DNA of 64,000 nt. It comes from CAYUMU01 sp964445985. Lineage in GTDB: Bacteria > Planctomycetota > Planctomycetia > Pirellulales > S012-138. The notes beneath the pieces were generated by a model that made no database searches, was not told the DNA's origin, and saw only the letters and a program-made list of their open reading frames with translations. The translations under genes were made by a program, and so were the position numbers. Positions 1 through 7,552 of the stretch are shown piece after piece. Positions within the stretch are counted from its first letter, which is position 1, and every line of letters begins with the position of its first letter. The stretch lies in assembly GCA_964445985.1 (NCBI GenBank), contig CAYUMU010000017.1:22938-86937 (forward strand), written 5' to 3'.

Positions 1-25
1 CACTCTGGGGCAGGAGCCCTCTTCT

Positions 26-559
26 ATGGCGATTCCCGTTTCTTGTCCGTCGTGCCGAACTTCGCTGGAATTTGACGAATCCAATGCCAACATGCAGGGG
101 AGTTGCCCCAAGTGTGGCACGGCGTTCATGATTCCTCCCGCGGGTGGGCCAGCAGCGGGTGGATATACCTCGTCTTCGCAGCCACCGGGTTACACGCCCG
201 GCGGCGCCGCGGGCGGGGGCTACGTGAACAATCCCTACGCCGCCAGCCAAGTGGGCCAAGGCCCTCCCGGGTACGGCGCGGGAGCTGGTTACGGCGGCCC
301 GGTCGCCCCGCACCGCGGCGGCACCATTCTTACGCTGGGGATTCTCGGGCTGGTGGTATGCGCCATCTGCGGCATTTTTGCCTGGACCATGGGGAGCAGC
401 GACCTCAAGCAGATGCGGGCCGGGAGAATGGACCGCAGCGGCGAAGGCATCACCCAGGCCGGCATGGTGTGCGGCATCATTAGCACCATTCTGCTTGGCC
501 TGGGCATCGTGATTTACATTATTATCTTTGCCGTGGTCGGTGTGGACGCCATCCGTTAG
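26..559 (+). CDS. Zinc-ribbon membrane protein with DUF4190-like C-terminus
   Basis: A 177-residue protein. Residues 7-33 hold a zinc-ribbon with two CxxC pairs (CPSC and CPKC) around the phrase NANMQGS. A Gly/Pro/Tyr-rich linker follows to about residue 95, then a hydrophobic C-terminal half with a cytoplasmic-looking loop (SSDLKQMRAGRM) between membrane segments, as in DUF4190 proteins. It is the tandem paralogue of the next gene. Compared with that gene the first hydrophobic stretch is about seven residues shorter, which may fuse two membrane helices into one. The ATG start follows a weak purine-rich stretch. The function is unknown; a membrane anchor with a metal-binding cytoplasmic head is an inference. 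Confidence 0.8.
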   Translation: MAIPVSCPSCRTSLEFDESNANMQGSCPKCGTAFMIPPAGGPAAGGYTSSSQPPGYTPGGAAGGGYVNNPYAASQVGQGPPGYGAGAGYGGPVAPHRGGTILTLGILGLVVCAICGIFAWTMGSSDLKQMRAGRMDRSGEGITQAGMVCGIISTILLGLGIVIYIIIFAVVGVDAIR

Positions 560-637
560 GTCCGTCATTAGATTGCCATTCGCGGCAGGCACGTTCCGCA
601 TTCTCCCAGACCCACATCGCGGGCAGGAACTGGTCTC

Positions 638-1240
638 ATGACGATATCCACTTCGTGCCCATCGTGTCGCAGCTCGCTCGAGTTCGACGACTCGCATGCC
701 AACATGCAGGGAAGTTGCCCTGCTTGTGGAACGGCATTCGTGATTCCAGCGGCACAGCCGGCGCCCACCACCGGCTACAACCTGGCGCCGCCGAACCCTG
801 TTGCGCAACCCAACCCTTTTGGAGCACAACCGCACCCTTACGCCGCGCAGCAAGCCCCCTACGGCGCACAACAGCAACCGTACGGCGCGCAGCAAAACCC
901 CTACGCGGCCAGCCAGGTGCGGCCCGATGGTCCCGGCTATGGTTATGCGTCGTCCGGCTACCCCGGTTACATGTTGGCGCACCGCGGCGGCATGTTGCTC
1001 ACCTTTGGCGTTCTCGGCATTGTGTTCGGGTTGGCGTGTGGCGTTCCCGGCCTGATCTTTGGTATTTTGGCCTGGGTAATGGGGGCCGGCGACCTCAAGC
1101 AAATGGCGGCCGGCAGGATGGACCCCAGCGGCTCGGGAAACACCCGCGCCGGGATGATCTGCGGAATCATTGGGGTGGTTGTCTCCGTGCTCAGGCTTGT
1201 ATTGGCCATCGCCATGGTGATGCAGTTGAGGCGTTTCTAG
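638..1240 (+). CDS. Zinc-ribbon membrane protein with DUF4190-like C-terminus, paralogue of preceding gene
   Basis: A 200-residue protein beginning with the same CPSC...CPAC zinc ribbon as its neighbour. The middle (about residues 55-95) is a low-complexity run built on PYAAQQ / PYGAQQ / PYAASQ units. The C-terminal half has two clear hydrophobic segments separated by a Gly-Pro turn (CGVPG), the loop GDLKQMAAGRMDPSGSG, and a final membrane helix. The shared architecture and adjacency indicate a tandem duplication. No catalytic motif is visible; the role is unknown. Confidence 0.82.
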   Translation: MTISTSCPSCRSSLEFDDSHANMQGSCPACGTAFVIPAAQPAPTTGYNLAPPNPVAQPNPFGAQPHPYAAQQAPYGAQQQPYGAQQNPYAASQVRPDGPGYGYASSGYPGYMLAHRGGMLLTFGVLGIVFGLACGVPGLIFGILAWVMGAGDLKQMAAGRMDPSGSGNTRAGMICGIIGVVVSVLRLVLAIAMVMQLRRF

Positions 1241-1256
1241 AGGGAACCTGCCGCTG

Positions 1257-1697
1257 TTGGCTTTTACGACCCGGGGGAGGCGCGTCTTGCAATTGCGATG
1301 GGAACGAGCGCCTCGTTGGCACGGCGAAATGACCTGGTTCGCCGCGGCGCTGCTGATTTGGTTCACGCTGATGGCCGCCGCGCTGGTGCTGGAACTGCAA
1401 GGCGTGCCAGGCCCTGGCCTCTGCTTGTTTCGCCGCGTGACCGGCGTGCCCTGTATCACCTGCGGAGGCACGCGGGCCGCCGCCGACTGGCTGCACGGCC
1501 ATTGGGGACGGGCGATTGCCCGCAACCCGCTGTTGTTTGTGCTCGAGTTGGGCCTGGTGGCGTGGCTGGTACTACGACTTGGTTTTGCGCGGCGTTTGAT
1601 CGTGCAGATGCAACCGCTCGAACGCTACGGCGTTTGGGCTTTATTGGCGCTGGCCGTGGCTGCCAATTGGGCGCTGGTCATTGCGCAACATTCCTAG
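1257..1697 (+). CDS. DUF2752 family membrane protein
   Basis: A 146-residue membrane protein with the DUF2752 signature: LFRRVTGVPCITCGGTRA (two cysteines in CxxCGGTR) between hydrophobic segments, followed by a helix ending near ARNPLLF. DUF2752 proteins are short and of unknown function. Three hydrophobic stretches are visible (about residues 26-45, 90-110, 125-142). The start used is TTG, 14 bases after the preceding stop; an ATG at 1329 would shorten it by 24 residues while keeping all membrane segments. Probably cotranscribed with the two zinc-ribbon genes. Confidence 0.8.
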   Translation: MAFTTRGRRVLQLRWERAPRWHGEMTWFAAALLIWFTLMAAALVLELQGVPGPGLCLFRRVTGVPCITCGGTRAAADWLHGHWGRAIARNPLLFVLELGLVAWLVLRLGFARRLIVQMQPLERYGVWALLALAVAANWALVIAQHS

Positions 1698-1837
1698 AAC
1701 GACGACAAGCTCAGCCACCACGACAACGGCGGCTTGATAAAAATGCTCGCCAAACGGTCGCTGACGAGTTTAAGATAGCTGAGAATTCGACGGGAACCGG
1801 TTGAGCCGAGTTAAGTACCTATCCGAGAACCCTGTTT

Positions 1838-1876
1838 CCCTCTCACCCCAGCCCTCTCCCGCGAGGGGCGAGGGAG
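1838..1876. repeat. Palindromic GC-rich intergenic repeat
   Basis: The stretch carries CCCTCTCCC followed after four bases by GGGGCGAGGG, which can fold as a hairpin, preceded by the phrase CTCACCCCAG. It lies directly upstream of the truncated PrsW reading frame and probably marks the point where its original 5' end was lost. Confidence 0.55.
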
Positions 1877-1887
1877 TCATTGGATAG

Positions 1888-2502
1888 ATTGTATTTTGGA
1901 TCATCTGGCTGATTGGCTTTTCGTACCGGGCCGCGCTCGATCCCGATTACGGTTTTTGGCTGAGCTTCTTGGGTTACACGCTGGGCGTGGGCCTATGCGA
2001 AGAGCTGGTCAAGGCGGCCCCCGTGATTTTGCGTTTTCGCAGCGAAGACCAGTTGAGTTGGCAAGGCGCCTGCCTGTGGGGGCTGGCCAGCGGCATTGGG
2101 TTTGGCGTGGCCGAGGGCATTATTTATTCCTCCGATTTTTATAACGGCGTGCATACCTGGCCCGTCTATTACGTGCGGTTCCTGTCCTGCGTATCACTGC
2201 ACGCCGTGTGGAGCGGCGCGGTGGGCATCATGGTGTGGCGGTGCCGCGACCAGTGGAACGACGTGGAGTGGAGCGATTTGTTCGTTACGCTGGTGGTGGT
2301 GCTCGGCGTGCCCGTGGTGTTGCACGGCCTGTACGATACGCTGCTGAAGAAGGACTACCCGGCCTGGGCCTTGGTCACGGCGCTGGCCAGTTTTGGCTGG
2401 CTCTACTTGCTGATGTATATGACGGGGCGCGAGGCGCAAGATGAGCACATGGCCCGCCGGGCACGGGCAAAGCAGCGCGGCATCAACGGCTTGCCGGCGT
2501 AA
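1888..2502 (+). pseudogene. PrsW-type intramembrane protease, N-terminally truncated
   Basis: The frame is open from just after a stop at 1885-1887 and reads through clear PrsW-family sequence: FWLSFLGYTLGVGLCEELVK (EExxK active-site motif), GVAEGIIY, SLHAVWSG and HGLYDT, all expected catalytic-core motifs. Family homology seems to begin right after the stop, with no ATG; the first usable start is TTG at 1969 (177 aa), which would begin inside a membrane helix. The usual N-terminal membrane segments are missing and a palindromic repeat sits in their place. I read it as a 5'-truncated gene; translation of a shortened but complete catalytic core from TTG remains possible. Confidence 0.65.
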
Positions 2503-2555
2503 AACCAATCGCCGCCCGAGCAGGCTGGTTGTGGGGTTCGCTTGCCCGCGCTGGC

Positions 2556-3851
2556 TTACTTGCCCGGCGTATTCCAGGCAATGCGGGCCACCCACACGCT
2601 GCCATTGCTGCCGTGCGGATTATCGACGGCCATCACGTGGTTGGGACCCCAGGTTTGCATCCACTCGGCGGTCGTCACCCAGGTTTCTTGCGGCGAGACA
2701 TGCACCACGCCAAAGTTCCCCAGCCGCGCGCCGCGCTCGGGCACCAGCACCCGTTCGGTTTCGCGAATCACGCATAGCCGGTCGGGATTTACCTGGGCCA
2801 TGAACAGCGGAGCCCGATGGCGGAACACGTGATCGTTGTTGGCGCCCCGGCGGGTGTAGACCAGAAACAGGCCCCCGGCGTGCGTTACCCAGTGCTGCTG
2901 GGTGTTGTAGTTGCCCAGGTCGCTGCCGTCGTCAAACGTCCACGGGGCCAGGGGCGCGTACTTGAGACCATCGCGGCCGTGAGTCACGAAGCCTTGTTTG
3001 TCGTTGCGAATGGTCAGCAGGTAGCGGCCATTGAACCGGGTGATGGAAGGCTCGTGCAGGCCGCGGGTTTTGTCGTTCACGAACAGCTCGTCGCCATGTT
3101 CCAGATAGCTGAGCTTGTCTCCATCGAAGCCGCAGCGAACCACGGTTACGCCGGAACTGTTCTTGCCCGACGGACGAAACGCGATCGGCAATAGGATTTC
3201 GCCGCCCGGCAGGTCGAATCGCTGGGTACAGCCGGCCCCGGCGTTATGGAACTTTTCACCCTGTGGCATCTCCATTTTTTGCCAAGCTTGCCAGGTGTGG
3301 GTGGCGGGGTCGTAAATGGAATAGGCCGTGTGACGAGGGCGGGGGAGCGTGACCTTCCACTCGGGCGTGTATACGACGGTATGGCCCGTGCCGAGCAGTT
3401 TGCCCGAGGCGGCATGCCAGGCGGGGGTGAAATCGCTTAAGGCGACCGGCCGCCGCGCGCCATCAATGGTTTCGTAGCGCGGAGCCAGAGACTTCAACTC
3501 GGTGGGCTCGCTCCACGATTGGCCCAAGTTGCCGGTGTGCAAACCGAACACGCCCTGGAAGACATCGCTGCCGGAGACTTGCAGGGAGTTCATTGTCATC
3601 ACCACCCGCGGCGCGCCGCCGGCAACTTGCGAGGGCACAATGCCGGCGCGGGGATGCGTCCAGCATTGTTTGCCGTCGTAAAAGTGAGTGGGAATCTGCC
3701 GCGACAGGCGGTAACCGGCCGGACCTGCCAGGCCAGGTAAGATTTCTTCGGCCGCGTGCGGGGAAGCTCGTGAAGGGTTCACGACGGGAGCCACCAGGCC
3801 GGCCGCGCCGCAGGCAAGGGTCGATTGCAAAAAGGCTCGTCGAGTTGGCAT
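2556..3851 (-). CDS. Exported sialidase-like (BNR-type) protein
   Basis: 431 residues from the ATG at 3851. The N-terminus MPTRRAFLQSTLACGAAGLV looks like a twin-arginine (Tat) signal. The mature part resembles sialidase-superfamily beta-propellers: LQVSGSDVFQG, GLHEPSITRFNGRYLLTIRND, a Trp/Asp-rich blade with WTFDDGSDLGNYNTQQHW, and a C-terminal HVSPQETWVTTAEWMQ. Perfect Asp-box repeats are not obvious, so substrate is uncertain. It is the last gene of a four-gene minus-strand set, 50 bases downstream of the sulfatase, which suggests joint action on sulfated or acidic glycans. A longer in-frame extension upstream is antisense to the sulfatase end and is not used. Confidence 0.75.
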   Translation of the reverse strand: MPTRRAFLQSTLACGAAGLVAPVVNPSRASPHAAEEILPGLAGPAGYRLSRQIPTHFYDGKQCWTHPRAGIVPSQVAGGAPRVVMTMNSLQVSGSDVFQGVFGLHTGNLGQSWSEPTELKSLAPRYETIDGARRPVALSDFTPAWHAASGKLLGTGHTVVYTPEWKVTLPRPRHTAYSIYDPATHTWQAWQKMEMPQGEKFHNAGAGCTQRFDLPGGEILLPIAFRPSGKNSSGVTVVRCGFDGDKLSYLEHGDELFVNDKTRGLHEPSITRFNGRYLLTIRNDKQGFVTHGRDGLKYAPLAPWTFDDGSDLGNYNTQQHWVTHAGGLFLVYTRRGANNDHVFRHRAPLFMAQVNPDRLCVIRETERVLVPERGARLGNFGVVHVSPQETWVTTAEWMQTWGPNHVMAVDNPHGSNGSVWVARIAWNTPGK

Positions 3852-3901
3852 GCGAAAAGTACTTTCTTGCGAAGGGGGTGCGGTTGGGCTGCAACGGCTT
3901 A

Positions 3902-5539
3902 CTAACGATCGCCAACGCGCCGCTGCCAGGCCGCGTAACGCTGCGCGAGCGATTGCACGAGGATGGGCTGTCGCGAGGCCAGATCGTTGGTTTCGCAGCC
4001 ATCGGCTTCGAGATCGAACAACTGCCAGACGCCCTCTCCGCGAGGCCGGATCGCCTTCCAGCGACTGCTGCGAATGGCAAGGTGACTGGGAACGCTCCAA
4101 CAAAGTTCGGCGTGGCCAGCTCGCAGCTCTCCGGCAAAAATGGGGGCCAGCGATTTGCCTTCCAGCGGCAGGGGATGCCGGCCTTGGAACTCGGCAGGGT
4201 ACGTCGCGCCGGCCAGCTCAACGGCGGTCGCCATGAAATCCATCACGTGGCCTACCTGATGGGTGAGCTGATTGCGTTCCAAAATTCCGGCCGGCCAGCG
4301 TGCGACCAGCGGCGTGCGGATGCCGCCTTCAAAGCCAGTCAGCTTGGTGCCCCGAAAGGGAGTATCGCTGAGCACGGCCCAAGCCACGCCGTAGGCCGCA
4401 AAGGTATTGGCAGGACCCGGCAAAAGTTCCGGCCCACTGCCGGGTTGGATGGCCACGCCGTCGGTTCGCCAGCGGTCGTTGGGGCCTTCGGGTGAGAAGC
4501 CGAACCCGCTGGTGCTGGGCTTGAGGCCGCCATCGGGAGCGGCGCCGTTGTCCGAAAGGAACATCACCAGCGTATTGTCGGCCTTGCCAGATTTCTCCAG
4601 AACCTGCAACAGCTCCGCGAGGCCGGTATCGATGGATTCGACTTGGGCCGCGTAGGCCGCCATCCGCTCGGCTTGCCAGTCGGGATACCTCTCGCCAGCC
4701 CAATTGAAGATATCGTAAGGGCGCGGCGAGATGGGCCACGACTTGGGGATCAACCCCGAGGCTTGCTGCCGGGCAAACCGCGCCTCGCGGAGCGTATCCC
4801 AACCCCCCTGGCGGTATTTGGCCCGATGGCGGGCGATCGCCTCCGGCCGGGCATGCAGCGGCCAGTGCGGGGCCAGATGGGCCACGTACAGAAAAAAGGG
4901 CTCCTCGCCTTGCACCGCTTCTTGCAGGAATTTCACGCTGTATTGATTCAGCGCGTCGGTCAGATAGAAGTTGGCCGGAACCGTCCACTTCTGGCGATCG
5001 AGATAGTAAGGATTGGCGGCGACCTCGTTAAAGTAGCTGATCTTACCTTGGCACATCGGCCCGAAGAAACGATCAAAGCCACGGTCGGCCGGAAGATCGC
5101 GGCCTTGCCATTTGCCAACCATCATGGTCCGGTAGCCGGCAGTTTTTAGCACCTCGCCCACGGTAACGCATTTGCTGAAATCCTTGGGCTCGTTCCAGCG
5201 ATCACCCCGATGGCCGACTTGCTGGCTGTACAGGCCGGTGAGCAGGGAAGCCCTCGAGGGGCCGCAGATGGAGTTGTTATAGAACTGGGTGAACCGCAGG
5301 CCGTCGCGGGCCAGCGAGTCGATGGCAGGCGTGGGAATTTCGCCGCCATAGCAGCCAATGTCGGACCAGCCAAGGTCGTCGGCCATCACCAAAATGATAT
5401 TGGGAGCGCGCGTCGACTCCTTGGCCCACGTGGCAGGAATGGCCGAAACGCCCAGCAGCACCACCGCAAGGGCTGCAATCCGAACCGGCACACGGAAATT
5501 AACTGGCCACAACTGCGGACTCGACATCATGAAGAGCAT
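3902..5539 (-). CDS. Formylglycine-dependent sulfatase (arylsulfatase family)
   Basis: About 545 residues from the ATG at 5539; TTG at 5569 or ATG at 5527 are alternatives. A hydrophobic signal segment is followed by NIILVMADDLGWSDIGCYGG with paired metal-binding Asp residues, and the CGPSRASLLTG motif whose Cys would be converted to formylglycine. RGFDRFFGPM, APHWPLH and FLSDNGAAPDGG are further family motifs. The usual GKWH motif reads GKWQ here, which is unusual. The enzyme is expected to hydrolyse sulfate esters outside the cytoplasm. It starts within about 40 bases of the stop of the metallo-beta-lactamase-fold gene, consistent with one operon. Confidence 0.9.
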   Translation of the reverse strand: MLFMMSSPQLWPVNFRVPVRIAALAVVLLGVSAIPATWAKESTRAPNIILVMADDLGWSDIGCYGGEIPTPAIDSLARDGLRFTQFYNNSICGPSRASLLTGLYSQQVGHRGDRWNEPKDFSKCVTVGEVLKTAGYRTMMVGKWQGRDLPADRGFDRFFGPMCQGKISYFNEVAANPYYLDRQKWTVPANFYLTDALNQYSVKFLQEAVQGEEPFFLYVAHLAPHWPLHARPEAIARHRAKYRQGGWDTLREARFARQQASGLIPKSWPISPRPYDIFNWAGERYPDWQAERMAAYAAQVESIDTGLAELLQVLEKSGKADNTLVMFLSDNGAAPDGGLKPSTSGFGFSPEGPNDRWRTDGVAIQPGSGPELLPGPANTFAAYGVAWAVLSDTPFRGTKLTGFEGGIRTPLVARWPAGILERNQLTHQVGHVMDFMATAVELAGATYPAEFQGRHPLPLEGKSLAPIFAGELRAGHAELCWSVPSHLAIRSSRWKAIRPRGEGVWQLFDLEADGCETNDLASRQPILVQSLAQRYAAWQRRVGDR

Positions 5540-5575
5540 GGACGGGTGACTTTCGGGCGCGGGTTGCAAATCGTG

Positions 5576-7552
5576 TTAGGGTTGGTCTTGATCGTGGGCC
5601 AGAAGCACAAAATCAAACAGTTCGCCATAGTGCTTGCCGTCCAGCGTAATGTCGAAAGGCGCGAGCTGCACTCCCCGCGGAGCCAGCGCGCGGTCCACGG
5701 TTAGCTTGACGGGGTACTTCTCACGGCTCTCCGCGGGCACCACGCCCTGCAGTACGGCGGGCTCGGCCGTTACCCCCGCGGGCAGCCGCAGCTCAATCTT
5801 ATGTTGCTGCGGTTCGCCGCGAAAATTGCGAACCGTAACGGTCACGGTCCGCACGCTCTGCTCGCGAAGGTCCACGCGGTAGGGATAGGCGGAAACCCAG
5901 TAGGGATCGAATTGATACTCATAATCTTTGTCGGGCAGCAAATCGCGATAGAGGGTGATGATTTGCTGGGACCACTCGTGATACCGGCTGAGAAACGCCG
6001 CCGGATCGGGCATCACGTAGGAATGGCTGCCCATCACGATATCGGGCTTGAGGTTCTTCAAGTACCGACTGCCATACAGATAGCCCTCTTCAAAGATGGC
6101 GCTATTGCGGGCCACCACGGCCTCGTGGCCGTTCTGGGTGGGATCGGCCGAGTTGCCGAATAGATTATCGCCGGTGAAAGCGATGCGCTTGCCATCGATT
6201 TCGAGCCACAGGCAGCAGCCGAACTCGGTTTGGCCCGGCATCCAATCGACTTGAATCTTGTAACCTTCCCATTCCACGGTTTCGCCATCGCGGAAGGTCT
6301 TGTCGATCTTCATGCCATCGAAACCGTCGCGATAGGCGGAGACTAGCGCGGCATAGTCATAGCGGCGCGGATGCTCGCATTTGTCGGCAATGCGGTCGAG
6401 TGTCCAAGCCTGGGCGCCATATTTTTTCTTGAGAGCCGGCCCCAGCAGGAAATGGTCGCCGTGCATGTGTGAGATCCAGAAGGCGTCGATCTCATTCAAG
6501 CCCAAATGTTGACGCATGCCCAGGATGATTTCATCGAGCGTGGCCGCCGGCAGCAGTCCGCAATCGAGGATCAAGCCCCGGCCGCTATCGGCCACGAGGA
6601 TGGCGAAGTTCTTGCCTTGGGTCTTATGGCTGAGCTTGTACAGATGCGGCGTCACCTGGCTGATGAGCGGAACCGCCGTCGGCTTGGAGATGCGGTCGCG
6701 TTCTTGCTCGGTGGAATCGAACACGTTGTAACCGCGAATGTAGCTCCGGCGAAATACCGTCAGCTTGTCATGATAGGTTTTCAGTTGTTCGCCGGCGTTT
6801 TCAACCACGGATCCCTGCGAGGGGAACAGAACATCGAGGTCCTGGTTGCGCAACCGTTCGACCGAGGCCAGCAGCGCGTCGATCCCTTTGGCAAATCCAT
6901 AATCCCATTCAGAATCGAACCAATTCGTCAGCTTGGCGCCGTCGTGCATCAAGCCGCCGGTAAAGGCATGCTCTTGATCGCGATGGCGAATGACATAGCT
7001 CATGCCGCCGGGCGCATGGCCAGGCGTGCTGACGCAGCGAATTTCGTAGCCTCGCCAGGAAAAGGTCTCGTCGTCTTTCAGCACTTTATCGAGCGCGATG
7101 GCTTGCCGAGGTGGTCGCGCATAACTCGCGCCGTAAACGGAGTAGACATCGCCCAACGTGGGATACCACTTGCGGAAGGCGGTGGGTGTTTCAAACAGCG
7201 GCTGTTCGGCCTCGGGCGCGGCGATCTTGGTGTGGACACGGTCAATACGCTCGATGCCTTGGCAATTCTCGCGATGATGGTCGGTGAACAGCACCCACTC
7301 CACGCGCTTCACGCCGAGCCTGGCCAGCGGCTCGAGTACCGTACCGTCGCCCAGGTTGATCAGCAGGGCCGCATCGCCGCTGCGAAGGGCGTAAGCATTA
7401 CAAGTGTCGGTCCCCTGGTACAGTTCGGGGAACTTATCCGGCATTGGCCGGCGAAAGCCCGGCTCGGTAGTCGGAACCCGGTCATCAGCATGACTGGGAA
7501 CCAGAGCCCACGGCGCTCCGCCAAGTATCAATAGCGTCAGAAAAAGCCTCAT
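5576..7552 (-). CDS. Exported protein with two metallo-beta-lactamase-fold domains
   Basis: 658 residues with an N-terminal signal peptide (to about residue 22). Two MBL-fold halves are visible. The first (about 45-255) has TDHHREN where HxHxDH is expected, keeps TPGH at 176-179, but has TGG instead of TGD and SQG instead of a final His. The second (about 295-515) has intact SHMHGDH at 361-367, TGD at 460-462 and GSH at 508-510, but PGQT replaces PGHT. The last 120 residues look like a beta-rich domain. The start overlaps the esterase stop by four bases (ATGA), showing translational coupling. Substrate unknown. Confidence 0.82.
   Translation of the reverse strand: MRLFLTLLILGGAPWALVPSHADDRVPTTEPGFRRPMPDKFPELYQGTDTCNAYALRSGDAALLINLGDGTVLEPLARLGVKRVEWVLFTDHHRENCQGIERIDRVHTKIAAPEAEQPLFETPTAFRKWYPTLGDVYSVYGASYARPPRQAIALDKVLKDDETFSWRGYEIRCVSTPGHAPGGMSYVIRHRDQEHAFTGGLMHDGAKLTNWFDSEWDYGFAKGIDALLASVERLRNQDLDVLFPSQGSVVENAGEQLKTYHDKLTVFRRSYIRGYNVFDSTEQERDRISKPTAVPLISQVTPHLYKLSHKTQGKNFAILVADSGRGLILDCGLLPAATLDEIILGMRQHLGLNEIDAFWISHMHGDHFLLGPALKKKYGAQAWTLDRIADKCEHPRRYDYAALVSAYRDGFDGMKIDKTFRDGETVEWEGYKIQVDWMPGQTEFGCCLWLEIDGKRIAFTGDNLFGNSADPTQNGHEAVVARNSAIFEEGYLYGSRYLKNLKPDIVMGSHSYVMPDPAAFLSRYHEWSQQIITLYRDLLPDKDYEYQFDPYWVSAYPYRVDLREQSVRTVTVTVRNFRGEPQQHKIELRLPAGVTAEPAVLQGVVPAESREKYPVKLTVDRALAPRGVQLAPFDITLDGKHYGELFDFVLLAHDQDQP

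Noticed and set aside
3850..4495. Plus-strand frames overlapping the sulfatase and sialidase-like genes
   Set aside because: Shadow frames; the minus-strand genes carry clear catalytic motifs over the same bases.
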